Notes: a model not told the origin generated them from the letters alone. Numbered from the stretch's first letter, positions 18,507-27,389 are shown. The stretch: 64,000 nt of DNA from Oscillospiraceae bacterium (GCA_902786615.1 CADADE010000017.1:1-64000); one strand, 5' to 3'. Numbers and translations are program-made.

Positions 18507-20275
18507 AAGACATACGGGATTATCTGATAGAACAGCCGCTGCTGTTTGACGGCGGTATGGGAACCTACTACGCATCGCGGAACCGAACCAGCCACAGAGA
18601 CTGCGAATGGGCAAACCTGAGCGCGCCGGAAGAAATCGCGGCGATTCATCGCGCCTATCTGGACGCGGGCTGCCGCGCCATCAAAACCAATACCTACGGG
18701 GTCAACAGGCTTCGTTTTTCGGAGAGCAACTGCCGCGCCATGATCCGGGAGGGTTGGCAGATCGCCAACCGGTTTGCAAACAGCGCCTATGTGTTCGCGG
18801 ACATCGGGCCGATCGACGCCGAGGATGACACGGACATCCTGGCGGAATATCTGTTTGTGACGGATCAGTTCCTGCAGCTGGGCGCCAAGCATTTCCTGTT
18901 TGAAACTCTGGGGACCAACCAGTACCTGTCGGAAATCGCATCGGTCATCCGTAGCAAGGCACCGGACGCCTTTATCCTTGTCTCTTTTGCAGCCAGCCCG
19001 GACGGGATCAGCCGTGACGGACGGCTGATCCGGGAACTGCTGAGCGCGGCCGCCGCCGAAGCGAACATCGATGCCGTAGGGCTCAACTGCGTCTCCGGCG
19101 GCAGGCAGATGGTCGAACTGATGCAGAAAATCGGGCATATCGAAGGACTGCTGTCCGCAATGCCCAACGCGGGCTATCCAACGGTGCGCGGCAACCGCAC
19201 CTTCTACGAAGGTGATCCCAGCTACTTCTCCGACCAGATGGAGCAGCTGCGGGCACAGGGAGTGCGGATCCTGGGCGGCTGCTGCGGCACAACGCCGGAG
19301 CATATGCGGGAAGCCTCCAAAAAACTGCGCATGCCCACGGCGGTTCGGATCGAGTACCACCCGGAGGCTGCAGCGAAAAAAACAGTGCGGCCGGAAGTCG
19401 AAGACCCGTTCTGGACTGCGCTCTGTGACCCGGGCCGGAAGCCCTTTGCAGTGGAGCTCGACCCGCCGGAAAACGCGGATGTGACGAAATTCATGGATGG
19501 CGCCCGCGAATTGCAGGAATACGGAGCAAACCTGATCACCGTGGCAGACTGCCCGGTGGCGCGGGCAAGGATCGACAGCAGCCTGATGGCCTGCAAAATC
19601 AGGCGGGAACTCAGCATGGACGCCATGCCCCATATGACCTGCCGGGACAGAAATCTGAACGCCACCCAGGCCCTGCTTCTGGGGCTCAGCGCCGAGGGCA
19701 TCAACAAAGTGCTGGTGGTCACGGGCGACCCAATTCCGGCCGCCAACCGCGACGAGGTCAAGAGTGTGTACAACTTTAACTCCCGCAAGCTCATCAAGTA
19801 TGTGGACGGTCTGAACCAGACGGTCCTGCCCAACCCTTTCCGCATTTTTGCAGCGCTCAATGTGAACGTCCGGAATATCGGCGTGCAGCTGGACATCGCA
19901 CTGAAGAAAGAACAGAACGGCGCGCTCGCCTTCCTGACCCAGCCGGTTCTGTCACCGGAGGCACTGAAAAACATTCAGATCGCAAGGGAGACGCTCCGAG
20001 GCAAGATTATCGGAGGGATCATGCCCGTCGTCAGCGAGCGCAATGCCCGCTTTATGAACAGCGAAATCGCCGGGATTACGGTGGACGAGAAAATCATCGA
20101 GCTCTATCGCGGCGCCGACCGGGAAAAGGGAGAAGAGCTTGCTGTGGAAATCTCCACGGAAATCGCCGGGCAGATCGCTCCCTACGTCGACGGCTTTTAC
20201 ATTATCACGCCCTTTGGCCGCACGGGTCTGGTCGGCCGGATCATAGACAGTATCCGAAAGGCAGGGCTGGCTTGA
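18503..20275 (+). CDS. Bifunctional homocysteine S-methyltransferase / 5,10-methylene-THF reductase (YitJ type)
   Basis: 590 residues in two parts. Residues 1-290 form a Hcy methyltransferase-type barrel with zinc-ligand motifs (VGLNCVSGG and GGCCGTTPEH). Residues 300-590 form a methylenetetrahydrofolate reductase domain (AVELDPPENADVTKF, the VTGDPIPAANRDEVKSVYNFNS flavin region, FLTQPVLSPEAL and GIMPVVSERNARFMN). It makes methyl-THF for the MetH encoded just upstream, and the two genes overlap by ATGA. The N-terminal domain is called Hcy-binding by family; whether it methylates homocysteine itself here is unproven. Confidence 0.92.
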   Translation: MKDIRDYLIEQPLLFDGGMGTYYASRNRTSHRDCEWANLSAPEEIAAIHRAYLDAGCRAIKTNTYGVNRLRFSESNCRAMIREGWQIANRFANSAYVFADIGPIDAEDDTDILAEYLFVTDQFLQLGAKHFLFETLGTNQYLSEIASVIRSKAPDAFILVSFAASPDGISRDGRLIRELLSAAAAEANIDAVGLNCVSGGRQMVELMQKIGHIEGLLSAMPNAGYPTVRGNRTFYEGDPSYFSDQMEQLRAQGVRILGGCCGTTPEHMREASKKLRMPTAVRIEYHPEAAAKKTVRPEVEDPFWTALCDPGRKPFAVELDPPENADVTKFMDGARELQEYGANLITVADCPVARARIDSSLMACKIRRELSMDAMPHMTCRDRNLNATQALLLGLSAEGINKVLVVTGDPIPAANRDEVKSVYNFNSRKLIKYVDGLNQTVLPNPFRIFAALNVNVRNIGVQLDIALKKEQNGALAFLTQPVLSPEALKNIQIARETLRGKIIGGIMPVVSERNARFMNSEIAGITVDEKIIELYRGADREKGEELAVEISTEIAGQIAPYVDGFYIITPFGRTGLVGRIIDSIRKAGLA

Positions 20276-20519
20276 CGCCGGCGAAAACACTACGCGCTGC
20301 TTTGCCTGTTGCCTTCTCAGAAATATGATAGTCCAAAGGATGAAAACTCCGCTCTGAAGGCCGATAGGATAGATTTGAAACGAACGAACAGCAGCTTAAA
20401 AGTGAATTGGCGTCAACAGAGTAGCAGCTAAAAGAATCCAGCGAGAAATAAGAATATCGTCTTGGTCAATATCAAGTGGAGGCCGGGAACAAGATTATCC
20501 GCTTATGATGCCGGAAAAC

Positions 20520-20556
20520 ACAAGAGCATGCAGGTCATCGGCCTTCATGCTCTTTT
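20520..20556. terminator. Terminator-like hairpin
   Basis: AAGAGCATG / CATGCTCTT stem followed by TTGTTCTG on the plus strand, about 250 bases after the met operon. Likely a bidirectional or plus-strand terminator. Confidence 0.5.
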
Positions 20557-20933
20557 GTTCTGTTAAGTTTTCAGTCGGCACATTATTTCTTCCACTCATA
20601 ATGATGGAAAAAACATATCTTCTTCGCGTTCGTTTTCTACCCCCCTATTAAATGATCGCCAGTGCCAATACATTGCCGGGCTCTCATCACACCCCCTTGC
20701 GGATCAGCGTCTAAAGCTTTAACCGCCATATCATGAGCGGAATCATTTCATCCCATCGCCCGCTCCTTGTAGGTCTGTTTGCCTGAAAAGCAAGGCTCAA
20801 TCGCCCCGGCCTTCTTCACATTGTATCATAACAAAAGCAATAAAAGCCCAAGCAAATATGCATATTGCGGGCCGATTATTTCTAATCCAGCTATATGGGG
20901 GGTCTAAAAAGGAGACCACCCTAAAAACTGTCA

Positions 20934-20973
20934 CCAGAAAAATGATAATGACCGGTCGATATAATGCGATCGA
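20934..20973. repeat. 40-bp direct repeat, right copy
   Basis: Same 40 bases as 15383-15422, same orientation. Immediately left of it lies CTAAAAACTGTCA, which with its short hairpin looks like the end of an insertion sequence, but no transposase is present. Confidence 0.9.
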
Positions 20974-21067
20974 TCACATTTTTTCGTAACGCAAAATTGA
21001 AAAGCTTCTTATTTCATGCTAAATCGACGGCTTTGAGAAAAGCAAGGAATATCAAGGAAAAATGAAA

Positions 21068-21116
21068 GAACTGATCTCCGATTATGAAAGTTTTGTTCAA
21101 AATCGGAGACCAGTTC
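21068..21116 (-). terminator. Terminator of the double-glycine peptide gene
   Basis: 16-bp near-perfect stem GAACTGATCTCCGATT / AATCGGAGACCAGTTC with a 17-base loop, followed on the minus strand by TTTCATTTTTCC. It begins a few bases after the stop of the peptide gene. Confidence 0.85.
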
Positions 21117-21120
21117 ATTC

Positions 21121-21357
21121 TTACCAGCCACCGGTGGCGCCGCCATCCTTGGACTCATCCCAGGTAGCAGTTACACCAGCAGGTCCCTTGCCATCCCATC
21201 CATCGATAGATGTAAAGACAATGCCAGTATCTTCTTCAGGCACCTCGATGTCAGGTTTTTTGTATCCGGGAAAAATACGAGGGGTAGCATCACGGCCACC
21301 GGTGACTTCTTTTAATTCCAACTCGTTGAGTTCTTTTACATTTTCAATATTTTTCAT
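21121..21357 (-). CDS. Double-glycine leader peptide (bacteriocin/RiPP-like precursor)
   Basis: 78 residues. The N-terminus MKNIENVKELNELELKEVTG followed by a second Gly is a typical secretion leader: hydrophobic residues at the ELxxxEL positions and cleavage expected after Gly-Gly at residue 21. The 57-residue remainder is acidic, Gly/Pro/Trp-rich, cysteine-free and ends GGATGGW. The ATG is chosen over upstream in-frame codons because AAAGGAG lies 9 bases before it. A strong terminator follows. No C39-type ABC exporter or modification enzyme adjoins it, so export would rely on a distant system. The class (bacteriocin, signal peptide or RiPP substrate) is undecided. Confidence 0.8.
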   Translation of the reverse strand: MKNIENVKELNELELKEVTGGRDATPRIFPGYKKPDIEVPEEDTGIVFTSIDGWDGKGPAGVTATWDESKDGGATGGW

Positions 21358-21584
21358 TGTTTTGATCTCCTTTGTTTTTCCTTTTTTTATTTTAGCCTCA
21401 TGGGCTGATTTGTTTTTCTCTTGATTACGGGCACAGGGTAACACGCTATTTATCACAGAACGGGCACACAAGAAGTACATCTGGAAGCGCTAACGAAAAG
21501 GATTAAAAAATATATCTTAACACAATGGCGTGTCGAAAACACGGGAACCATGGAGGAACCATGCTGCCCAGTTCTGCTTTTGGC

Positions 21585-21613
21585 TTGCCTTCCTGTGCGG
21601 TATTCAGTATAAT
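21585..21613 (+). promoter_or_regulatory. Promoter of the XRE/DUF6465 gene
   Basis: TTGCCT, 17 bases, TATAAT, about 30 bases before the ATG and just ahead of a GGGAGGAGAG ribosome binding site. Confidence 0.75.
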
Positions 21614-21644
21614 AATGATAAGTAAGGGAGGAGAGACACAAAAC

Positions 21645-22484
21645 ATGAACCTTAAAGAACTGCGCACACAGCTCAATCTTACCCAGGCAGCATTGGCAAA
21701 AGAACTCGGCGTGACAAGTAAAACCATATCGCTGATCGAAAGCGGCAAGATGAAGCTGAGTGACAAGCTTTCCGCCAAGATCAATGAGGTGTATGGCGGA
21801 GCGGAGGCTGCCGCCATTGCTGAAGCCGAGAAGGCGTTTGAGACCGAAGCGAAAGCCGCTGTTGCTGAGATGGAAGCATTCGCTGCCGAGGTTGGGAAGG
21901 CTGTCGTTGCCGAGGAAAAGGCAGAAAAGAAGAAAGCCCGTGCTGCCAAGAAGAAGGCTGAGGCTGAAGCAGAGCAGATAGCCGATACTGTTTCCGCCTT
22001 TGTTGCCGAGGTTGTTGAGCCTGAAGCCGAAAACAAAAAAGCTCACGCCACCAAGAAGAAGGTGGAGGCCGAGAAAGTCTCCGCTGCCGCGGCAATCCCT
22101 GAGACCGAGAAGAAGGTAGAGAAAAAAGCCCGCAAGGTGAAGGCTAAAGGCCAGGCGGACAAGCCTGCTGCTGCGGTAGTCGCTGAGGCGGTAACCGCAC
22201 CGGTGGAGGCGGCTGTCGAAGCTGCTACTGCCCCGGTTGAAGCTGCTGCTGAGAAGAAGAGCAGGAAAATGGCCCCGGCGAAGAAAAAGGACCTTGCTCC
22301 CAAAAAGACTCAGACAGCGCCGAAGGCCCCCGTTGTCATTCTCCAATCCCTATTCGGCGGCGAGATCACGGCAGAAGAGATAATCAACAAGGTTGGATCG
22401 GTAGACAAGGTCTACGTCCGCATTGACCAGAACAAAGCATACTGGGTTAAGGGCGAGGAAAACGGAGAAGTAGATCTCTGGTGA
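21645..22484 (+). CDS. XRE-type HTH protein with Lys/Ala-rich linker and DUF6465-like C-terminus
   Basis: 279 residues. Residues 1-48 are a Cro/CI-type HTH (MNLKELRTQLNLTQAALAKE, then LGVTSKTISLIESGKMKLSDK). Residues 55-225 are a low-complexity Ala/Glu/Lys/Val tract with repeated KKKA and APVEAA blocks, like histone H1-type or HU-tail sequences. The last 55 residues (LQSLFGGEITAEEIINKVGS, then VDKVYVRIDQNKAYWV) match the DUF6465 type found in many Clostridia. An HTH on the front of this family is unusual. It probably binds DNA both specifically and through the basic tail. The ATG has a strong RBS; an upstream frame extension lacks one. Confidence 0.85.
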   Translation: MNLKELRTQLNLTQAALAKELGVTSKTISLIESGKMKLSDKLSAKINEVYGGAEAAAIAEAEKAFETEAKAAVAEMEAFAAEVGKAVVAEEKAEKKKARAAKKKAEAEAEQIADTVSAFVAEVVEPEAENKKAHATKKKVEAEKVSAAAAIPETEKKVEKKARKVKAKGQADKPAAAVVAEAVTAPVEAAVEAATAPVEAAAEKKSRKMAPAKKKDLAPKKTQTAPKAPVVILQSLFGGEITAEEIINKVGSVDKVYVRIDQNKAYWVKGEENGEVDLW

Positions 22485-22968
22485 AATAGAAAACCAGATC
22501 TTATGAGAGAATGAGCCGGGGCTTTCATATACTTCCATCGAGTCGGTGTGAGTCTATGGGAGTCCCGACATTAAAACCTAACAGTGCCATCGACTGCCAG
22601 AAATCGCATGGACTGGGAGGTAAATGGTAAAAGACCCGTACCTATAGGAAAACAGCAAAATCTGAGATGATGGGACGGGAAATAGAGCTCAGTATCGCGA
22701 TATGGCGAGAAGAAGCGACACGTTCCGAAGCATCAACTGGAAAGGCTGTGATTATTAGATCGAGGTGGAGGATGAAGCGGGCATTACCAACACCCAGCTT
22801 GAGACGTTGTCTGTGCTGGAGGGCCTGCGCTTCGCCGGCCGCTTCCAGGCGGTAGAGAAGGACCCAAAGCGAAATGATGATGCGTTGAATCGCGTAGACA
22901 CCGAAATGGATGCCGTCGCGTAAGCAGTCTTTAAATATAATTTAAAAGGAAAAAGGGAATACACTACT
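22485..22968. other. Decayed DNA with a short relic frame
   Basis: About 480 bases without an intact gene. On the plus strand from about 22758 to 22923 one frame reads EVEDEAGITNTQLETLSVLE then GLRFAGRFQAVEKDPKRNDD, which looks like genuine coding sequence cut off at its 5' end by a TAG. I cannot name the family. The preceding 200 bases resemble structured RNA or intron remnants but cannot be assigned. Confidence 0.35.
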
Positions 22969-24207
22969 ATGAACAAAGCGGATTTGTCGGGAATCATCAG
23001 CTCTCCCAGGAAACCGAACATCATGCAGTTCCTGTTTACGCTGACGGATGTAGTCGATTGCGGCATCATGGATCACGCCATGCAGAAAACCATTAAGCGT
23101 TATCCTTACTTTGCCTTTCGCATTGTCAGAACAGAGAATGGGTACGACAAAATTGAAAACCAGCTTCCGATTGTCGTGAAGGATTCATTCTCAGAGGAAA
23201 TTGTTCTGGGTTCTGAGGATGTTAATTACCACTGGATCGCGGCGGCGTGTGAAGGCAGACGGTTGAAGCTCGTCATTCACCATCTCATCGCGGACGGCAG
23301 GAGCGCCATGCGGTTTTACAAAACCCTGCTGTACTGCTATCTCTGCGAAAAATACGGCGTTCAACTGGATCCGAAGGGCATCACCCTGCCGGATTCTCCG
23401 ATCTCGCCCGACGAGGATGTGAAGATTATCGGCCTCGTAGACGGAGAGGACGGAACGATGCGGACCACAGTCGAGGACCCCTTTGTGATCCCGGAAGCTG
23501 TGGACGATGAGATGAAGGGGTATTTTTATCAGGTGACGATACCGGAAAAGGAATTCCTTTCATCCTCCAAGGGGAGCGACAACAGTCCCCTGACACTTTT
23601 GACCGTTTGCATGGCAATGGTGTTTCAAAGCCTGAATCCCGAAAATGAGAAGAACATCTACGCGGGCATCGCCATTGACGCGAGAAACGCGCTGCATTGC
23701 CCGGAGAGCAGGTTTACGAATTCCTATGTCATTTTCATCAAACACAACCCCGCGAAGCTCGGGCTGGATCTGGAGCGGCTTGGCACGATGACGCGCGGTC
23801 AGATCATCGTCCAGAGCGATGAGGGGATTCTGCGCTATGTGCATAACTCCGTCATGCGCATTTCGGCGCAGATACGCAGCACCCCGGATCAGGGAGAGCG
23901 TCAGCGGCTCATGCATGAGATTTATAAGCTGGTGGCGTCCAATCCGACATATTCTATCAGCTATGTGGGCAATCCGGAATGGGGTAGCCTGGAACCATAC
24001 ATTGCGGAAGAGTTCACTGTGATCATGAACAACAAGCTGTTTCTGGAAGTAAACGCGGCGGGCGGGAAATTCTGTATCGCCTGGGTTCAGGGGTTTCAAA
24101 ATGACGCTTATGTGAAGGCTTTTCAGAGCTTGCTTCGGGAAAACGGAATCAACTGCGAAGTCAATGGCCCCTTCCGGCATGATTGGCCGAAATGCTGTCT
24201 GCCCTGA
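22969..24207 (+). CDS. Condensation-domain-like acyltransferase (HHxxxDG)
   Basis: 412 residues in the chloramphenicol-acetyltransferase/condensation superfamily. The catalytic motif HHLIADG is intact at 104-110, preceded by the usual strand (RLKLVIHH), and the second half shows the SYVGNPEWGSLEPYI bridge region typical of free-standing condensation or alcohol-acetyltransferase-like proteins. These enzymes join an acyl donor to an alcohol or amine; the substrates are unknown. Its stop lies 64 bases before a ferredoxin/Kor operon in the same direction. A paralogue with a degenerate motif lies at 28.9-30.2 kb on the other strand. No carrier protein or adenylation domain is nearby. Confidence 0.82.
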   Translation: MNKADLSGIISSPRKPNIMQFLFTLTDVVDCGIMDHAMQKTIKRYPYFAFRIVRTENGYDKIENQLPIVVKDSFSEEIVLGSEDVNYHWIAAACEGRRLKLVIHHLIADGRSAMRFYKTLLYCYLCEKYGVQLDPKGITLPDSPISPDEDVKIIGLVDGEDGTMRTTVEDPFVIPEAVDDEMKGYFYQVTIPEKEFLSSSKGSDNSPLTLLTVCMAMVFQSLNPENEKNIYAGIAIDARNALHCPESRFTNSYVIFIKHNPAKLGLDLERLGTMTRGQIIVQSDEGILRYVHNSVMRISAQIRSTPDQGERQRLMHEIYKLVASNPTYSISYVGNPEWGSLEPYIAEEFTVIMNNKLFLEVNAAGGKFCIAWVQGFQNDAYVKAFQSLLRENGINCEVNGPFRHDWPKCCLP

Positions 24208-24270
24208 CAGAAGGGGTACGATGGGAATTGGATTTGTCGGTGATGTATGACAACGCGGAGACGAAGCGCG

Positions 24271-24498
24271 ATGGAAATAGGCATGGAGATTCAGATCAAA
24301 GCGGAATGGTGCAAGGGGTGCGGCATTTGTGTGGAATTCTGCCCTGGGAAGGTATTGGGGCTGGTCAAAGGAAAGGTGTTGATGCTGTTTCCGGAAAGGT
24401 GCATTAAGTGCGGACTGTGTGAAATGCGGTGTCCGGATTACGCGATCTGGCTGGAGAATGTCGCGGAAAATGTGCGGGAGGAAGGTCGTAATGGCTGA
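24271..24498 (+). CDS. korD: 2-oxoacid:ferredoxin oxidoreductase, delta (ferredoxin) subunit
   Basis: 75 residues with two [4Fe-4S] cluster motifs, CKGCGICVEFCP and CIKCGLCEMRCP, the dicluster ferredoxin subunit of KorDABC-type enzymes. It passes electrons from the TPP centre to free ferredoxin. Several in-frame ATGs exist; the one with GGAG ten bases upstream is used. The stop overlaps the start of korA. Confidence 0.9.
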   Translation: MEIGMEIQIKAEWCKGCGICVEFCPGKVLGLVKGKVLMLFPERCIKCGLCEMRCPDYAIWLENVAENVREEGRNG

Positions 24499-25630
24499 AA
24501 GGCGTCGTGCGTTGCTGCAGGGCAATGAGGCCGTGGTGGAAGGCGCGCTGGCGGCAGGGATGCGTTTTTTTGCGGGTTATCCCATCACACCATCCACGGA
24601 GATCGCGGAACATTGCGCCCTCCGGTTGCCGCAGGAGGGAGGCCGATTTATTCAGATGGAGGACGAGTTGGCCAGCCTGGCGGCGGTCATCGGTGCGTCC
24701 GTGGTGGGAGTGAAGGCCATGACAGCCACCTCGGGGCCAGGCTTTTCGCTGATGCAGGAGAATATTGGCTATGCGGCGCTGGCGGAGATCCCCTGCGTAA
24801 TCGTGGATGTGCAGCGCACGGGGCCCTCTACAGGGCAACCGACATCGCCCTCCCAGGGGGACTACATGCAGGCGCGCTGGGGTACACACGGCGACCACCC
24901 AATCATCACCATCTCCCCGTCCTCTGTACAGGAAGCCTACAACGAGACGATACGGGCGTTCAATCTGTCGGAACGGCTGGGAGTGCCGGTAATCCTGCTA
25001 ATGGACGAAATTGTGGGGCACATGAGAGAGGGCGTGGATCTGCAGAATGCGGACGAGCTGGTGGTGCTGGACCGACTGACAGAGGACGACCCGGTGCAGG
25101 CGGGCATTCCCTATGACGTTGCCCCCGGGGAGTTTGCGCCGCGCATGACCCCCTTCGGACAGGGCGTGTTCTACAACATCACGGGGCTGTTTCACGACGG
25201 CCGGGGCTTTCCCACATCCTCGCCGGAGATGATCGACCACCAGTGTACACGCATCATGAAGAAGATCGCCGGGAGCGCCGAAGTTGAGCGATACGAGGCG
25301 CTGCAAATGGAGGACGCGGAGGTGTGCGTAGTGTCTTTCGGAGGAACCGCCCGATCTGCCTGGGCTGCCGTGGATGCGGCGCGCAGGTACGGTTACCGCG
25401 TGGGCGGCTTTCGCCCCATCACGGTGTGGCCGTTCCCCGAGGCGGCGCTGGACGGGATATGCAGCTACGTGCGCGACATCATTGTGGCCGAGCTGAACTA
25501 TGGGCAAATGAAGCTGGAAGTTGAGAGGATCGCCGCTGGGCGCTGCCGCGTGCATCACATCGGGAAGGTGAACGGAACCATCATCAGACCCGGAGAAATT
25601 TACAGGGCGATTCAGGAGGTGGCGAGGTAG
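24491..25630 (+). CDS. korA: 2-oxoglutarate (2-oxoacid):ferredoxin oxidoreductase, alpha subunit
   Basis: 379 residues. The pyrimidine-binding TPP domain begins LLQGNEAVVEGALAAGMRFF and GYPITPSTEI, followed by TATSGPGFSLMQENIGYA and RTGPSTGQPT, all typical of KorA/VorB subunits. The C-terminal domain (FGGTARSAWAAVDAARRYGY) is also present. ATG preceded by GGAGGAAGG. The enzyme interconverts acyl-CoA plus CO2 and a 2-oxoacid using ferredoxin; exact substrate (2-oxoglutarate or branched-chain) cannot be told from this sequence alone. Confidence 0.93.
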   Translation: MAERRRALLQGNEAVVEGALAAGMRFFAGYPITPSTEIAEHCALRLPQEGGRFIQMEDELASLAAVIGASVVGVKAMTATSGPGFSLMQENIGYAALAEIPCVIVDVQRTGPSTGQPTSPSQGDYMQARWGTHGDHPIITISPSSVQEAYNETIRAFNLSERLGVPVILLMDEIVGHMREGVDLQNADELVVLDRLTEDDPVQAGIPYDVAPGEFAPRMTPFGQGVFYNITGLFHDGRGFPTSSPEMIDHQCTRIMKKIAGSAEVERYEALQMEDAEVCVVSFGGTARSAWAAVDAARRYGYRVGGFRPITVWPFPEAALDGICSYVRDIIVAELNYGQMKLEVERIAAGRCRVHHIGKVNGTIIRPGEIYRAIQEVAR

Positions 25631-26455
25631 ATGGCCAGTCGGCTGATCGAAAAATACATGCGCGGGGCATATCTGCCGCACATCTGGTGTGCGGGTTGCG
25701 GCAACGGCATCATACTGCGAGACGTGGTGCAGGCGGTGGAGAACCTGGGCATTGAGCGGCGCGACACGATCATCGTCTCTGGAATCGGCTGCTCCTCCCG
25801 AGCGGTGGGCTATCTTGATTTCGACACCCTCCACACTACCCACGGGCGGGCCATCGCCTTTGCGACGGGCATCAAGATGGCGCGCCCGGAACTGAAGGTC
25901 ATCGTGCTCACCGGTGACGGCGACGCCGCGGCCATCGGCGGAAATCACCTGATCCACGCGGCGCGGAGAAACATCGACATCACGGTGGTGGTGTTCAACA
26001 ACAACACCTACGGTATGACGGGCGGCCAATTTTCGCCCACAACGCCCACCGGAGATATTGCCAGCACCGCACCCTATGGCAGCATCGACCCGGATTTTGA
26101 CATCCTCGCCCTTGCGCAGACGGCGGGAGCGACCTACACGGCCCGAGGCACAGCCTACCATGTCGCCCAGACCACAAATCTCATCGAAGCGGCCATACGC
26201 CACGAGGGCTTTTCCCTGGTGGAGTGCGTGACCATCTGCCCCACCCACTACGGGCGCAGGAACAAAATGGGCGGCGCGGTGGAGATGATGAAGTGGCAGC
26301 GCGACAACGCGATACCGGTGGCTCAGGCGCGAAAGGTTCGGCCTGAGGAACTGGTGGGAAAGATCGTGTACGGCGAGCTTTGGTGTTGCGAGCGTCCTGA
26401 ATACACGCAGCAGTACGCTGCGATTATTGAACGCGCAAGAGGCAAAGAGAAATGA
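25631..26455 (+). CDS. korB: 2-oxoglutarate (2-oxoacid):ferredoxin oxidoreductase, beta subunit
   Basis: 274 residues forming the TPP-diphosphate-binding subunit. Visible are the cluster-type cysteine motif WCAGCGNG, the GIGCSSR segment, and the TPP/Mg motif GDGDAAAIGGNHLIHAARRN ending in VVFNNNTYGMTGGQ. The ATG follows the korA stop directly, so translation is coupled. Confidence 0.94.
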   Translation: MASRLIEKYMRGAYLPHIWCAGCGNGIILRDVVQAVENLGIERRDTIIVSGIGCSSRAVGYLDFDTLHTTHGRAIAFATGIKMARPELKVIVLTGDGDAAAIGGNHLIHAARRNIDITVVVFNNNTYGMTGGQFSPTTPTGDIASTAPYGSIDPDFDILALAQTAGATYTARGTAYHVAQTTNLIEAAIRHEGFSLVECVTICPTHYGRRNKMGGAVEMMKWQRDNAIPVAQARKVRPEELVGKIVYGELWCCERPEYTQQYAAIIERARGKEK

Positions 26456-27012
26456 AGTCAAGGCGATTTGAGATGCACTTTACTGGTGCCGGCGGGCAGG
26501 GCATCATACTCTGCTCAATCATCCTGGCGGAGGCTGGGTTCCTCACAGGGAAAAATGTGGCACAGAGCCAGTCCTATGGCCCTGAAGCGCGGGGTGGGCT
26601 GTGCCAGGCGGAGCTGATCATCGATACAGGGGAAATCGTCTATCCGAAGCTGACCCGCGCCGACTTCCTGCTGGCGCTGACGCAGGTGTCCCTGGAGGAT
26701 AGGTACAGACCCGACACGACGAGAAATGCGCTGATCGTCATCGATAAAACCCTGTCGAAACCGGACAGCCTGGTCAGCGGTAACGTGGTGGCGCTACCTA
26801 TACTGCAAACTGCGGCGGAGGTCGTAGGAAATCCGCTGACGGCCAACATCATCGCCGCTGGCGCGACCAATGCCCTACTTGGAATCGCCCCCGCCCCACT
26901 GATGGAGCAGGCGGTACGAATGCACATCCCACGGGGAACAGAGCAAATCAACCTACTAGCCCTGAAAGAAGGGCGGAGGATTGGCAGCAGGATATCCCAT
27001 TTCTGCGCCTAA
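26452..27012 (+). CDS. korC: 2-oxoglutarate (2-oxoacid):ferredoxin oxidoreductase, gamma subunit
   Basis: 186 residues, with the gamma-domain signature FTGAGGQGIILCSIILAEAG near the start and SYGPEARGG around residue 43. The ATG overlaps the korB stop. The last 30 bases overlap a truncated STAS-domain frame, and the C-terminus GRRIGSRISHFCA may have been altered by that junction, since KorC usually ends soon after the NLLALKEG helix. Confidence 0.92.
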   Translation: MKSRRFEMHFTGAGGQGIILCSIILAEAGFLTGKNVAQSQSYGPEARGGLCQAELIIDTGEIVYPKLTRADFLLALTQVSLEDRYRPDTTRNALIVIDKTLSKPDSLVSGNVVALPILQTAAEVVGNPLTANIIAAGATNALLGIAPAPLMEQAVRMHIPRGTEQINLLALKEGRRIGSRISHFCA

Positions 27013-27220
27013 GCTGCTGTCTTTTTACGAGAAGCACAGGGACGATATATGCGCTGTTTCCGTGGATTGCGGAAAGCTGGACTATATATCGTCGGCAGGT
27101 TTGCGCGTTATGCTGATCATGCAAAAAGGCTCTGCAGGCGGCGTGACGCTTTACGGCGTGAACGAGGTCGTTACCGAAATTCTGAGCCAGGCGGGCTTCG
27201 ATCCTGAATATCGTCGATAG
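26981..27220 (+). pseudogene. Truncated STAS-domain (anti-sigma-factor antagonist-like) fragment
   Basis: The frame encodes VSVDCGKLDYISSAGLRVML then MQKGSAGGVTLYGVNEVVTE, the central and C-terminal part of a SpoIIAA-type STAS domain, including the phosphorylatable serine region DYISSAGL. The usual first 40 residues are missing and replaced by sequence overlapping korC. No ribosome binding site. Probably a relic left by a deletion next to the kor operon. Confidence 0.6.
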
Positions 27221-27389
27221 TCATTGACGGTAACCATACCAATGCAAACGCAGCTGTTGCTATTCCTATTACATGCCCTGCCGAGATTCAGGTTTAAATC
27301 TTTGTACATGAATTGGCGTGAGATTTGGGGGCAGTCCTGCCGGAGTTCAGACAAGCCTATTTATTATGAAGAAAGGAAAGATTTCAACT

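Larger units (their letters stand above)
20276..21060. other. Gene-poor region after the methionine operon
   Basis: About 780 bases with no convincing gene. It holds a terminator-like hairpin (20520-20556), a run of C (CCCCCC near 20641), a small GGTCT/AGACC stem at 20900-20917, and the right copy of the 40-bp direct repeat. Short frames lack ribosome binding sites. It looks like decayed mobile DNA. Confidence 0.5.

Noticed and set aside
16086..18614. 842-codon frame opposite metH
   Set aside because: No motifs, no ribosome binding site, and metH is unambiguous.
21062..21424. Plus-strand frame over the double-glycine peptide gene
   Set aside because: It begins in the terminator stem and has no RBS; the minus-strand peptide has RBS, leader and terminator.
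22667..22855. Short plus-strand frame before the condensation-like gene
   Set aside because: Starts without an RBS and runs in a different frame from the only protein-like relic in that region.
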